Below are positions 21,048 to 34,508 of a DNA stretch of 64,000 bases, in pieces. Where the stretch lies: the NCBI GenBank assembly GCA_025331435.1, contig JAIWNI010000109.1, positions 1 to 64,000 of the forward strand, written 5' to 3'. Origin of the DNA: Choanephora cucurbitarum. Taxonomy: Eukaryota; Mucoromycota; Mucoromycetes; Mucorales; Choanephoraceae. Under the pieces are notes generated by a model that saw only the letters and a program-made list of their open reading frames with translations, did not search any database and had not been told where the DNA came from. The translations under genes and the position numbers were made by a program. Each line of letters starts with the position of its first letter. Position 1 is the stretch's first letter.

Positions 21048-22879
21048 AAGAAAACAAGAAGAAAGAGAAAAGAGAAAGAATGAAAATGAAATCAATTTAT
21101 ACATGACAATTTTAGGGTGTCTTTAGATTAACATGTACATACTAGTTTTTTCTGAATGATTTGAACTAGACATATGTACATATGAAATGCTTACAATCTG
21201 TCTGTTTATCTGAAAAAGGAAACACATGGTCTCTTTATTTCTTTTATTCTGTACGCACTCTCTACATTGACTTGACAAAACCAAGTTACATGTTGTATTT
21301 GATATTCATTCACCAAGGAGAGGTAGAAATGGCTTTCAACAAGCGTTCGTTTACCTTTAGATGCGCCACAAAAGAGGAGATAAAAAAGAGAAAACTTCTG
21401 ACTCTAATGAACTTGGCTTTGTTTTTTACAGAAACTAAATCAACTCCCTTAATGATTGTCTCTTTAGAAACAAAAAATCCTAAAACATGTTACATAATCC
21501 AATCTTGTTGCAAACCTGGCTTTCATAAAGACCTTTTCTTATCCCTATGAAAGGCTCTTTTTAATGAAGTACAATCAATGACAACATTTTTTTTAGGCAA
21601 ACTATTCATCTGTTAACCTGAGAATCCAACACTTCCGATCTAAATGCCTTAATATTCCTGCATCTGTTTCTCTTTCTTTTCTCTCCTATTTTACGCAGCT
21701 AATGTTTGATTGGTATTTTTGCATCATTCATTGTCTATATTTATCTTTTTAGTCAAATGTATGATCTCTGCATATTCAAGTTGCATTTTACCTGTTTTTC
21801 TTATTCTTATTCTCATCGACTAAAGAGAATACACCATCATGATAAAAACAAAGAGTTTTTAAGCAATGCTATGGACGCACTATAAAGCCATTCAGGGAAG
21901 TAATAAAGAAATCAATTGTAATTTAGCTTTTTTGTAATATCTATCAAACAAACAAACAAACTTTTAGTGGCTAATATAAGGGATTTGATCCTGATTTTTG
22001 TTTCAAAAGATAAATAAGGGCAAGCCATATAAATCTCAACCAATCATATAATTCACTTAAATTTCTAAGCAGTTGAAATTGCTTTATTTTAGTATTTTCT
22101 TTTTTTCTCTCTCTCTCTTTTTTTACTGTTTGCATTTTGACTTGATATCAAGTACAATAACGTAGCCTGCTTTCTTATCAACGTTTTATGTTTATGTTAC
22201 AATATGCTATAATGATGAAATAGGTCGTGTTCCTGAATTATTCTACTGTGAATACACGAAAGAGGGTTTATTCAGACATTGATGTTAGTGCAGTCATAGA
22301 CAAGGTGTTGAGGAGGGGGGGAATACAAAGAGAGTAATAAACCTACAATTAGGCTTTAGTAGACAACATACGTAATGGCTGTAGATTGAATGATAATAAA
22401 ACAAGGGGGGAGCAAAGATAATGTAATAATAGCTTAAATTGGATTCATAAGGAATTGTCACTTTGGTTATCCTTAAGAATAAGTGTTCCTTAGTAAGTGT
22501 GCACTTACTCCCTCCGAGTTATAGGAATTCAAGTGGCTGACAGAACATTTCACAAGAAACAAGTAGTACTTTCATCTATAAGCTATTAAACATTAAATAG
22601 AAAATCAATTAAATCAAGATCTAATAATATAAAGAACACAGAGATGTTGAATGTTATGCTTGAATGTTTGCATGTATTGAGCTATCCACTAATTTTTGTC
22701 ACAGGGAAGTCAGCAATGATTCTTTCTTTTGTTGTCAATATCTCTTAAAAAGATGAGTCCAAGGAGAAAATAACAGACTATCAGACAAATAAGAACTCTA
22801 AATTACAAATTTGTACAAATTATATATATTTGTACATTTATTTACAAGATGTGTTTGATAAGAAGATAAAATAAGGGTA
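20992..22879. other. Intergenic, 1.9 kb, with simple repeats
   Basis: Upstream of the kinase gene, running to the 3' end of the ZIP gene. It contains a GA-rich microsatellite (21011-21080), a CAAA run near 21946 and CT-rich patches near 22095. A 122-codon open stretch at 21182-21550 has no domain I recognise and no exon partners, so I do not call it a gene. Confidence 0.45.
21011..21080. repeat. GA-rich microsatellite
   Basis: An interrupted (GA)n/(GAAA)n purine tract about 70 bp long, directly upstream of the kinase start. Such tracts are common in fungal promoters and are often length-polymorphic. Confidence 0.8.
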
Positions 22880-23865
22880 TCAATCTGAATGAAGTAGAGA
22901 TGTCAAGCCTACAAGGAATATACCAGCAAAAAAGAACAAGGGCACACAATGATCAGATGCATTGGCTCGAATGGCTTGAGGTAACATACTCTATACAGAG
23001 AAGTTAGCTTGTGTTTGTAACTAAAAGAAAAATATTTTTTACCTGAATGGCAACATAACACATCATGCCACTCACAATACCAAACACAACACCAAACATA
23101 TATTGTTCCTCTAGTTGACTTCTTTGACGAACCACCCATAAGCCGATAATGGCACCTAATGGTTGAGACAATCCACCCAATAGAGAGGCATATGCAAAGG
23201 CTGCTAAACGTGATCCAGTGGCATAAAACAATGGCAGGGCAATCAAAAAGCCTTCAATGCAATTATGAATGATGATAGCTGCAGCCACACTCAGGCCCAA
23301 TTGACTTGAAGACTTATTTGAGATAAACATGATCAAGCCCTCTATCATGAGTAGTGTCAGTCGTTCCTCTTCTTCTTCTATCCCTTTTCTTACCTGGGAA
23401 TTTATGAACACAGATAGCAATAGCAGTTTGAATGCCGATTAAGAAATAATCGGCTTTATCGGCAGAATCTTCTCCATGGTGATGCATTGTCATACTTCCA
23501 TATTCTGTAATCGATAAATGATGATCCTGAGCAGTCTCGCTATGATGTTTGTTTGTCTCGCAAGTGTGTATCGCATGAGGTGTCAGGTGCTGAATAAAGC
23601 GAGATAGAAAGGCAGTTAATAACACGCCCACGAAAAACCATAAAAATGTATAGAAATCAGAATGATCTAGTTTCTGTGATGCTGCTGGCAATAAGGTGTA
23701 GAGCGAATTGAATATCAAGACACCACCTCCCATAGCCATAGAAGATGAAAGAAACTGTTGGTTTTCGATTGTGCTTCGACCAAGAAATACGACACTTGCA
23801 CCTAATATACATGCCATAGATGATATAAAGACCATTAGCCAACCTTCCATTGTGTTGCTCATCAT
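22880..23865 (-). CDS. ZIP family zinc/divalent metal transporter (Zrt3/SLC39-like)
   Basis: Three exons: 23865-23394, 23341-23043 and 22990-22880; 293 residues with about eight hydrophobic segments. The two ZIP metal-site motifs are present: HKFPEGLIMF in one membrane helix and HNCIEGFLIALPL in the next. The preceding loop is His-rich (clusters HHSETAQDHH and MHHHGED), as expected for a zinc-sensing or zinc-loading loop between helices III and IV. The HKFPEG/HNxxEGFLIALPL pattern is closest to the Zrt3/ZupT-type branch, which tends to release metal from internal stores into the cytosol; the compartment is inferred. The first intron interrupts the HKFP-EG motif exactly. The gene is divergent from the SR factor, sharing a 241-bp upstream region. 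Confidence 0.85.
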
Positions 23866-24106
23866 TCTATTTAAAGTTATTTAATAAGAAGAAAGAAAAG
23901 AGAATTTAAAAAAAAAATTATGGCTGATATTATATAGGTATTAGCCTAAACTTGATTTTGATTGGATAAACTGATGATTGTGAAACCAAAGTCAAGATTG
24001 TGATTTATTCGTCTATAATTTTCTTTTCCGCCTTTCTTACTTTTCTCCTTTTTTTTCTCTCTTTCTCTCTCTCTTTTTTTTCTTATCTAAAAGTAGCATT
24101 TTCACT
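23866..24106. promoter_or_regulatory. Shared divergent promoter region (ZIP / SR gene)
   Basis: Only 241 bp separate the two divergent start codons. The segment is strongly CT-rich on the SR side (about 24020-24090). No specific factor site is claimed. Confidence 0.4.
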
Positions 24107-25253
24107 ATGGCACTTTTTGTAGCAAGAATACCAAGGGATTTACCTACTGTAAGATATTCTATTTGAAGGTGCATTGTCTAATACGTTATAAAAGCGTGAC
24201 CTCGAGGATACTTTCTCAAAGTTCGGCAAAATGACTCGTTTTGATATCAAGCAAGGTGATTTTCATTTTTCTCTCACCAGGCTAAATAAGAATTTTTTTT
24301 AAAAAAATATTTTTTTTTCTAGGCTTCGGATTTGTGGAATATGAAGATAAGCGTGATGCTGAAGATGCTATGAAGGCTGTCAGTACTAAAGGAGTAAAGT
24401 CATTTTTTGTGTTTTTCTTAGTGTATACAATAACACATTTATTTATTTATTTTAGGATCTTGTTATTGAATGGGCCAAGAATGGAGGAAAAAGACCAGGA
24501 GATAATGAATGCTTTCATTGCGGAAAACAAGGTAATGCGTTTTTTTTTGAAGACATAAAGGTGTGTGAGTGTGTCTATTGACAACTTTTAAAAAAAAAAT
24601 CAGGTCATTGGGCAAGAGACTGTAATACAAATCGCCATGGTAGACGTGATCGATCTCCTCGACGTGATAGTGGACGCGTACAGAATCGTGATAGAAGGTA
24701 TAGCTCTTTTTTTTATTCCAGTAGTAGTATACCAGTCCAGTGTGTAGAAAGACGAAATAGCCAGAAAGGGATTTGATTCCTTTTTATTTATTTATCGTAT
24801 TACATGGAAACCGTCTTTTGTTATGTGCAAGGTCTAACCTATTCTCTCTCTCTCTCTCTTTTTTTCCTTTTCTTTACTTTTCTTTATGCTTTCTTTGTAA
24901 GTGAACTATTACATTCCAAAATATAAGGCCCATAACTGACCTTTTGCCTTAGATTTCTTTTGATTATTTTAACTCAATAATTTAAATACAGAGATTTTGA
25001 TCGTCGTCAAGGCCGTGATAGATCGCCTCCTCGCCACAACTATCGCAATGATAGACGTGAAGACAGACGCGACGACAGACGTGACGAACCAAGACGTGAA
25101 GAGCCAAGACGTGAAGACAGACGTGAAGAACCTAGACGTGAAGAACTCAGACGCGACGACAGACGTGACGAACCTAGACGCGATGAGCCCAGACGTGATG
25201 AGCCTAGACGTGATGACCGTAGAGATCATCGCCGTATGTCCGGTAGAGACTAA
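24107..25253 (+). CDS. SR-type splicing factor: RRM, CCHC zinc knuckle, Arg-rich tail
   Basis: Six exons: 24107-24148, 24195-24255, 24323-24393, 24456-24531, 24604-24697 and 24992-25253; 201 residues. The RRM occupies residues 1-75: RNP2-like LFVARIP, the LPTRDLEDTFSKFGKM loop and helix, and RNP1-like GFGFVEYED. A CCHC zinc knuckle follows (CFHCGKQGHWARDC). The tail (from about residue 95) is a near-repeat of RRDE/RREE/DDRRDE units, in place of the RS dipeptides of animal SR proteins but with the same alternating charge. This architecture matches SRSF7/RSZ-type factors that bind pre-mRNA in the nucleus and promote exon recognition. The last intron is about 294 nt, four to five times longer than the others, and holds an alternative donor that would give an early stop (see findings). 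Confidence 0.87.
25030..25240 (+). repeat. Tandem codon repeat encoding RRDE/RREE tail
   Basis: Imperfect repeats built on GACGTGA(C/T)GA(A/G) with CCTAGA or CCAAGA linkers encode the alternating Arg/acidic tail of the SR protein. The repeat keeps all forward frames open by composition, so the overlapping open stretches here are not extra genes. Confidence 0.75.
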
Positions 25254-25869
25254 AATCTTACTTGTCATGAAATAAACAAAAGAATAAAAAAAATTGTACA
25301 TTGGAACTGGTAATATAAAGAAAGGTTTCTTATGAAAAGGAAAGAAAGGCTATGATATCTGTTGTATAAGTGATGAATTCTGTTTATTTTGTGATGACAA
25401 CTAACAAAGATAGGCATAGAAATAAAGAGTAAGAAGTATTGCATTGAATATGATTGTTAGGTATCAACACTAGATAAGAAAGATAGCTCAGCCTAATAGA
25501 CATAGTGCGAATTCAATCAGCAGGAAGGTTTGGCTGAGAGGGAAGGAACTTATGTTGATAGTCTATATTCTCTCATTGAGCTATTTTTTAAATGGCTGTA
25601 GTTAAAAGAGCCAATCATGTGAAATCAACCGGTGTTTTATTTTAACCTCTATTTTCTCTCTTTCTTTTCTTTTCTTCTTTTTTTTTTTTCTTACTGCTAT
25701 TCTTTCTTTGTTTTTTGCCTTGCCCCCCCTTTTATATATATATATATATATTCTCGAAAAAGAAAGAAAGCTTGGTTCTTCCAATAGGAAAAAAGAATAG
25801 AAAAGAAAGTGGCTACAATCTTTTTTCTTCTTCTTCTTCTTCTCTCTTTTTCTTTAAAAAAGAAACTAA
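25254..25869. other. Intergenic between SR gene and IRE1
   Basis: Holds the SR 3' flank and the IRE1 promoter/leader. Simple sequence is prominent: T- and CT-rich runs (25640-25690 and 25815-25855) and an alternating (TA)n tract at 25733-25751. Nothing coding was seen. Confidence 0.5.
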
Positions 25870-28800
25870 ATGGTGTTAATGGTTCGGTCGTTTAGAAGCC
25901 CTATGAATGCCTTCAAGTGGCTACCTTTTTCACTTCTTATTTTGCTATCTTTATTAGCAATCTATTGCGTCGAAAGCAAGCCTTCTTTTCCAAAAGACAT
26001 GACATTATATCAACAGAAACGTACAATGTTAATAGAGACAGGCCAGAAGGACTCTGAAGAATCACCTACACCTGCTCCAACAAACAACCTGATACCAACT
26101 AACCTGACACTTGTCTCTACCTTAGATGGTTCTATTCGAGGCATCAATCGATTTCATGGCGAAGTCTATTGGACGCTGAAAGGTGGTCCTAACAGTTCGC
26201 TCATCAAATCCAATTCACAATTCCAGACACACAAGCTTTACAAATCAGAACCCAGTATTCCACAAGAGAGTGAAGAGAGTGAGGATGATATCAGTCAATT
26301 GTTTATGGATACCTTTGAGGATACGTTGACAAACAACGATGTGGACGGATATGATTATAACCTACAAGAACAACAGCCTTGGGAAGATTCTGAGGAAGTG
26401 GAGGACTTGGATATTTATTATATAATTGAACCTCAAGATGGAGGTGTACTCTATCTCTATGCAGATGGCAGACCATTAGAAAAATTGCCGTTCTCCATCA
26501 AAGAGATTGTCGATAACTCACCTTTTCGAACACCAGATGGCATGACCTATATTGGCAGAAAGAATACTTTGATGATTGAAATTGATCCAAGCAATGGCAA
26601 GATATTACAGCAAATCGATCTCAACAAAGTGGACAATCAATACAGAATGGCCTCAAGTCAATCTCGATATGCTGCTAGAACAATCTTCCTTGGAAGAAAC
26701 GGTAATTACAAAGTAAAGTGTGCTTAAATGGATAGACTGAGCCCTTTTTTTAGAATATAAAGTAGCCATTTATGACGAACACTATAAAAAGCTTTGGAAC
26801 GTCACTTACAGTGAATACATTCCAAACAAATTAGACTGGGATTTACCTTCAAGTACGGTACCTACCGATGTCTACATTGCACCCGATGCAACTCGCGCCA
26901 TCACCGGCATCAACCTTCAAGATGGCAACCTCATGTGGACAAGAGACCTACCTTATCCTGTCGTCAGTATCTTTGACGTCTATCGTCGAGAAGACTTCAG
27001 TTTTGCCTTGACCAAACAAGACCCTCCTTCTTCTCTCTCCAAGGGCACGATAGGAATGATCTTTCGACAACACGATATCCCTACTGCTTATGTCGGCGTG
27101 CATGAAGGCAGCCTGTTTGCTCTCTCCACCAAGAACTACCCTCTTGTTCAGATCTCTCAATGGGCCTCTATGTATACCGGTAGACGTCCTGGCGATACAA
27201 GTCCGTTGATTGAGGGTACGCTAGGACAAGAGGATCCAAACCGTACATTCGAATGGACTCAGAAGCCACATGAAATGTGCTGTCATGGATGCGAGTACCA
27301 TATTGACTGTATAATGGGCCAACATGTAGTTCAGTCTGTGATGGACGATGTAGATGATCATCCACTCTACCATCATTCAAAACTCTACTTGCCGCCCTCA
27401 ACACCTACAGCGAGCTCGACAGCCACAGGAGCTCCAGGCACAACCATGTCTTCACTTCCTCATTATACTTACCTTGAAGATCCAAAGGACTATGACGAAT
27501 CGAAAACGGGTTTCTTCCATGATGGATTTGGCAAGTTTTGGAAGAGCTATATCTTGGTCTCGTCTGTGATTGTCTATGTCTATCGCGATCGTGTACAAAC
27601 ATTTTATCAGGTCAAGATCCTTCCTCGTTGGAAACAGATGTTGAAGAAACGAGCGAAAGCTAAAAAACAAAAGGCTCGTATTGCTGCTGCTGCCAAGGCA
27701 GAGAGAGAAAAGACACGTCGTGAACGTGCTGATTCACTGACTTCTTTGGACAGCATTGATCCCATCGAACTCAAAAGAGAAAAGGAAGCAGAGACAGCAG
27801 CAGCCGTCCTGGCGATTGTCGAACAGCGCCTGAAAGAAGAAAAGGAGCGTGAAAAGAAAGAGCGTGAGGAAGAAGAAGAAAAGAAGAGACTGGAGAGAGC
27901 TGCTCAGGAACAGATCATGGTCAAGAAGCCGACGTCGACAGGCCTGGATCTCGAGAGCTTTCAACAGTCCAAGAGTCGAGTACTTGAGATATCGGAGGAT
28001 GTCTTGGGTTATGGCAGTCATGGTACAGTAGTTTATAAAGGTGAATTTGATGGACGAGCTGTGGCAGTCAAACGACTTTTGCTGGATTTTTATGATGTGG
28101 CCCTGAAAGAAGTCAAGTTACTTCAGGAAAGTGACGATCATCCAAATGTGGTGCGCTATTTCTACAAAGAAGAGTCAGATCGATTTTTGTATATTGCCCT
28201 TGAACTCTGCTTTGGTTCATTGAATGACTATATGGAACGTACACTCTCTATACCTCAGATGCAGCTCTGTGATGCCATGAATCCAGCAGATATGTTGTCT
28301 CAATTTATCTGTGGTCTTCAGTACCTTCATTCACTCAAGATTGTTCATCGTGACATCAAGCCTCACAATATCCTGTTGGCCCCCAGCAAAAACCGATTTG
28401 TGAAAGATGCACCTCAGATGCGTGTGCTCATTTCTGATTTCGGTCTTTGTAAGAAACTGGATGGAGAACAGAGTAGCTTTAACTATACGGCTGCTTCACC
28501 GGCTGGTACCTCTGGCTGGAGAGCACCTGAGTTACTGGCAGGTGTGCTGGCAGCTACATCGTCAGATACCAGTCTGAGTAGCACGCGTGATTCCAATTTT
28601 GATCCAAACACGATGGTCGGTCGTGTGAAAGCGACAAGGGCTATTGATATCTTCTCAGCTGGCTGTGTATTTTATTATGTGCTTAGTGGCGGTGATCATC
28701 CTTTTGGTAATCGGTTTGGACGTGAAAGTAATATCCTGAATGGTGTTTTTGATTTAGTCAAGTTGGATTCAATGGGTGAGGATGGTGTGGAAGCAAAAGA

Positions 28801-29386
28801 TCTGGTAGAGAGAATGATATCGGCTGATCCTAAATCAAGGTAAGGTAGTCAACAGGTAGAGGGTTAACAACAAAGAAGTATTAAGCAAAGCTGTAGACCA
28901 AATGCGGATACCATTTTGTCCCATCCTTTCTTTTGGTCTACATCCAAGCGACTTGCCTTTTTGCAAGATGCCTCGGATCGTTTTGAAGTAGAAGAACGCG
29001 ATCCACCTTCTCCTCTTTTGCAACAATTAGAATCTGATGCATCCAAAGTCATAGGTGTGGATTGGTATAAACGTATTGAGCGTGTAGTGGCCAATGATTT
29101 AGGTAGATTCCGAAAATATGATGGTAAACGCGTACGCGATTTGTTGCGAGCTTTACGAAACAAGGTACTGTGTATATAGACAAAAGAAACAAAGACTGAC
29201 ACTATAGCTTAGAAACATCATTGGCAAGATCTACCTGAGCCAGTCAAAAAAGTTTATGGTGAACCACCTAACCAATTCCTATATTATTTCACTGCACGAT
29301 TCCCTCATTTACTGTTACATACCTATTATGTTATTGCCAGCAACCCTTCTCTTAAGAAAGAAGGATCACTCAAGCAATACTTTTAG
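25870..29386 (+). CDS. IRE1: Ire1, ER unfolded-protein sensor kinase/endoribonuclease
   Basis: Four exons: 25870-26701, 26754-28839, 28897-29164 and 29213-29386; 1119 residues. A signal/anchor segment (about residues 16-36) is followed by a luminal sensor beginning LTLVSTLDGSIRGINRFHGEVYWTLKGG, the beta-propeller-like repeat of Ire1. A membrane segment lies near residue 541 (SYILVSSVIVYVY), then a charged coiled linker. The kinase domain spans about 693-990 (VLGYGSHGTVVYKG, VAVK, HRDIKPHN, SDFG, GTSGWRAPELL). The KEN RNase domain follows to about 1115 (KRVRDLLRALRNKKHHWQDLP, then PEPVKKVYG...FPHLL). Ire1 oligomerises on unfolded protein, trans-phosphorylates and cleaves the HAC1-type mRNA and other ER-bound mRNAs. 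All hallmark kinase residues are intact. It is convergent with the TACO1 gene, with about 90 bp between the stops. Confidence 0.95.
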
Positions 29387-29476
29387 AGATATACATATAT
29401 AATCTTCTGTTATCATCATTTACTTATTGCATTTATCATCTGTCTATATATTAAAGAAAACACAACACGCCTTTTA

Positions 29477-30540
29477 TTATTGCTGAATCACAGCATTACT
29501 ATGAATCTTGACTACATCATTCAGGTTTTCCATATCGTCCAGACATTTCTCAACTAGCTCTATTGTTTCTTGATCCTGTACTTCCACTGAACTTAAAGGA
29601 ACATAAGTTGCTTCAATCTGTTGTACTTCATACTGATGATCCATCAAGGCCTTGGATACATTGTTCAATTCAGAAAAGTCACAAATTACTTCAACTAAGT
29701 TTTCCTCAGGATCCTCTTCAATGTCTTCAGCACCACAGTCAATGGCATTGTCCATGATCTGTTCAAATGAATGACCAGATTCACCAGCAGAAAAGACAAC
29801 CTTACCCTTCTTATCAAACAGATAACCAACTGAAGTCACTGAACCACTTACGATAGAGTGAGTATATCTTTCTATTTTCCTCCCCATTTTTTCTCTCTCT
29901 CAATTTTTTTTTTTACCCAGTCTTGCTAAGTACTTCTTTGACTTCTTTCACTGTACGAGATTTCTTATCTGTCAATGCTTCACTATAGAAAGAATGAGTT
30001 TGACATCATAGATACAGTTAGATATATACTTTACACAATCAAGGCAGTACCACCAGGACCAACACATTCATACAAGACATCTTCAAGATCATCCTTGTTT
30101 TTATCACCTGCCTTTTTCAATGCATTTTCAATGTTATCTTTAGGCATATTGGATGCCTTGGCTCTGTTCAAGATAGCTTGTAGTTTATTGTTGACATTTG
30201 GATCTGTGCCACCCACTGTTGTTTTTTTCAAATCAATCAACATGGTCTCAATCATTTCCTTTTTTACTTCAGTCTTACCTCGAGCAGCATTGACAATTTC
30301 CAAAGCTATCTTGGAAAACATGATACTCTTTTTGGCATCTTTTGCACCCTTTGTGTGCTTTACTTTACTCCATTTGTTATGTCCCTAATGAAAGAGTCAA
30401 TCAACTACAATACATGAACGCATCAACTATCTTACAGCAAAACGTTGTTGTTGAAAGCAAACAGATATTGGCTTATAAAGTGTATGTGTTCTATTGAACT
30501 GTGGTGATGTCAATGACAAGGTTGTGATTCGACGCAACAT
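29477..30540 (-). CDS. TACO1/YebC-family mitochondrial translation factor
   Basis: Four exons: 30540-30436, 30384-30035, 29982-29917 and 29846-29477; 296 residues. A basic, Ser/Thr-rich N-terminus (MLRRITTLSLTSPQFNR) suits a mitochondrial presequence. The YebC core then starts with GHNKWSKVKHTKGAKDAKK and continues through NMPKDNIENALKKA, YECVGPGGTALIVEALTD and GYLFDKKGKVVF. YebC proteins help ribosomes through difficult stretches, and TACO1 activates COX1 synthesis in mitochondria; the same role is inferred here. The last acceptor (at 29847) is a GTAAG site with a poor pyrimidine tract; a second acceptor at 29873 also keeps frame and would add nine residues. I prefer the former because it restores the usual spacing before the GSV...YLF strand. 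Confidence 0.88.
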
Positions 30541-31043
30541 TCTCTTAAGAAAAAAATTAGAAGAGAGAGAGAGAGAAAAAAAAATTAAGCTAGGGGACCA
30601 GATGTCAAAAATCTACAGTCCCTGAATTGGCTATAGAGTACTTTAGGGTAACACATGTATTTGTTGGCATGGTTTCCTGTTGTTATGGAGCGTTTTCATG
30701 CCAAATGGATACTGATGCAAAGTAACATTTTCAGATCAGTGCAAAAATATGAGTGATTTACACGCACATTAAAATATTATTATGCAATACACAAGCGCAG
30801 TTTTACTTTTGAATGCAACCGTCATTTATGTCAAGAGCAGTGCTATTGGTAAACTGCAAAGAAGCTACTTTCAAGTAAATCATGACTATCTCATTTGCTT
30901 GCATTATTCTTGTTTCCGTTTTTGGTGAAAGCATGAACGTCACAAGGATTTCCTTTCCCACATGATCTTATGTGGTTTTTTTTTAAAAGAGAAAAAAAAA
31001 GATCCTCTTTTTCCTTTCTTTTTCTTTTCTGCTTTTCTTAATT
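30541..31043. promoter_or_regulatory. Divergent promoter region (TACO1-like / PHAF1-like)
   Basis: About 500 bp between two divergent starts. AT-rich, with T/C-rich leaders on both sides (30545-30590 and 30990-31030). No gene or repeat was seen. Confidence 0.4.
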
Positions 31044-32938
<1,895 letters not shown>

Positions 32939-33065
32939 TCCCAATAAACACATTCTCTACATTGACAGACACACGTGGTGCGGCTATTTAAAGTGCGTCT
33001 TTATATTTTTTTTTAATTTTTCTCTTTCTTTCTTTCTCTCATTTATTCCCCTCATTTCCTTCTCT

Positions 33066-33083
33066 ATGAATGACTCGATATAA
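33066..33083 (+). promoter_or_regulatory. Overlapping upstream ORF at IP6K start
   Basis: An ATG at 33066 opens a five-codon frame (MNDSI) that stops at 33083. It overlaps the main start at 33070 in another frame (ATGAATG arrangement). Leaky scanning or reinitiation would be needed to translate the kinase, so this can damp translation. Confidence 0.4.
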
Positions 33084-34224
33084 CGACCAACCGTTCTTTG
33101 ATCCAACTCATATTACACCCAGCATTCCCCTATTGCCATTCACAAACCAAGTAGGTGGTCATGCCTCTATCTTTCGGTTTTCAAAACGAACTATCTGTAA
33201 GCCTGCAACAGAACGAGAGAGTGCATTCTATATCTATTTCGATTCACATCATCCCGAGATTTTACCGTTTCTATCTCAGTATTTAGGTGTTCTGAATGTC
33301 ACCTATCAGAACCACCAACATGACCTATTGCCTGAGATTCTGTTTGATCAGAATGAACAGCTGTTGACAGACTGGCGCATGGTCAGTGAATTGCCTACAC
33401 CTGATATTCCCGATGACCTAGCAGACTATCAACAATGGTCACCTAACCCTTCTGAATGTCATTCTCGATTTGAAGCCTTTAGGAAACGCGCATTATGCGA
33501 GGTATTCAACCCAACAGCCCTTCGAGAACGCATGAAGACACATTGGCAACCTCGCGCCCCAAATAACCCTTGGAGTCAACAGGTGTACGAAAGAGACAGA
33601 CAAAAGCTAAGTCAACAACAACCAGACGAACTAATTCGACAATTTATTTTATTGGAAGACTTAACAGAACGAGTAGAATACCCTTGTGTACTTGACCTCA
33701 AGATGGGCACACGCCAACACAGTGTCTATGCTGATCCTGCCAAAATGAGAAGGCAACGAGTAAAATGTGCTGTATCGACAAGTGAAGGATTGGGTGTGAG
33801 ACTATGCGGTATGCAAGTATATCATCAAGATCATTATGTGTTTCATGATAAATACAAAGGCAGACAGCTCAGTCCTGCTGAATTCAAAGCATGCCTTGAT
33901 TCCTTCCTAGAGAATCAATGGAGTCATCTGCCTGTCTTGCTGAAGAAACTAAAGCGATTGGCACGTATCATTCGATCGTTGAAGGGCTGTCGTTTTTACG
34001 GCTCTTCTCTCCTATTGATCTATGATGCCTCCAATCAACATAGACCTATTGATGTACGCATGATTGATTTCGCCAAATCGGTATTGCCTGATGAGCCTCA
34101 GGAGACATTCAACTATCCTCCAACAGACCCCATGGACGGACCTGATGAAGGATATCTGTTGGGCCTTCATTGTCTAATTGATTATTTTACAGAGATTCAT
34201 AATAAACATACATGCACCCAATGA
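33070..34224 (+). CDS. Inositol hexakisphosphate kinase (IP6K/Kcs1 family)
   Basis: A single exon of 384 residues, much shorter than yeast Kcs1 but close to animal IP6Ks. The inositol-polyphosphate kinase signature is intact: [12 protein letters not shown] (PxxxDxKxG), with an upstream catalytic segment including [10 protein letters not shown] and [11 protein letters not shown], the [15 protein letters not shown] strand, [11 protein letters not shown], and the metal-binding IDF in MIDFAKS. These enzymes pyrophosphorylate inositol hexakisphosphate to 5-InsP7, a signal for phosphate, energy and membrane-traffic control sensed by SPX domains. The start at 33070 sits inside a short overlapping upstream frame. 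The stop lies two bases from the stop of the opposite-strand orphan gene, so the transcripts must overlap at their 3' ends. Confidence 0.92.
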   Translation: MTRYNDQPFFDPTHITPSIPLLPFTNQVGGHASIFRFSKRTICKPATERESAFYIYFDSHHPEILPFLSQYLGVLNVTYQNHQHDLLPEILFDQNEQLLTDWRMVSELPTPDIPDDLADYQQWSPNPSECHSRFEAFRKRALCEVFNPTALRERMKTHWQPRAPNNPWSQQVYERDRQKLSQQQPDELIRQFILLEDLTERVEYPCVLDLKMGTRQHSVYADPAKMRRQRVKCAVSTSEGLGVRLCGMQVYHQDHYVFHDKYKGRQLSPAEFKACLDSFLENQWSHLPVLLKKLKRLARIIRSLKGCRFYGSSLLLIYDASNQHRPIDVRMIDFAKSVLPDEPQETFNYPPTDPMDGPDEGYLLGLHCLIDYFTEIHNKHTCTQ

Positions 34225-34226
34225 TA

Positions 34227-34508
34227 TCATTGTCTTTTGTTAAAACTGCGTATTTTGTCCCATAAGAATGATTCTAGTCTTGCATCTGTTGGGTTGTTCA
34301 GGTCGAGTTGATTCCAAAGTCTTTTGTAGGCAGCCAATGTTGGGTCTTCTATAAAGAGATTGTTAATCATAATAAGCCTAACTTAAGAAGACAGTAGCTT
34401 ACCTTCTATGGACAGTTTAAGCAGCTTCTTTGGTGGTTGTTCTGTATGATCCAGTGGCCTTTTCATGCCATGGCTTAGAGTGTCTTGTGGATTGTATTTT
34501 GCAGTCAT
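34227..34508 (-). CDS. Small two-exon orphan protein, 75 residues
   Basis: Exons 34508-34403 and 34348-34227 join in phase across a 54-nt intron with GTAAGC donor and CTTTATAG acceptor. The protein is basic: a possible nuclear signal (KRPLDHTEQPPKKLLKL), then DPTLAAYKRLWNQLDLNNPT and a tail DARLESFLWDKIRSFNKRQ. I do not recognise a family. The clean splice sites, open frame on both sides and good codon use argue that it is real. It is tail-to-tail with the IP6K gene with only two bases between the stops. Function unknown; a small nuclear or chromatin-associated protein is only a guess. Confidence 0.55.

Noticed and set aside
21182..21550. 122-codon open frame (+)
   Set aside because: Has an ATG and reasonable length but no recognisable family, no splice partners and a flank of simple repeats; kept out of the gene list for lack of support.
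24698..24896. Cassette poison exon 24722-24896 in the SR gene
   Set aside because: It would need a 24-nt upstream intron, too short to splice; an alternative 5' splice site at 24897 explains the signals better.
24997..25301. Long open frames overlapping the SR tail on both strands (repeats of DVK.../FVTSVV...)
   Set aside because: They arise from the tandem codon repeat that encodes the Arg/acidic tail; the spliced RRM-knuckle frame explains the sequence.
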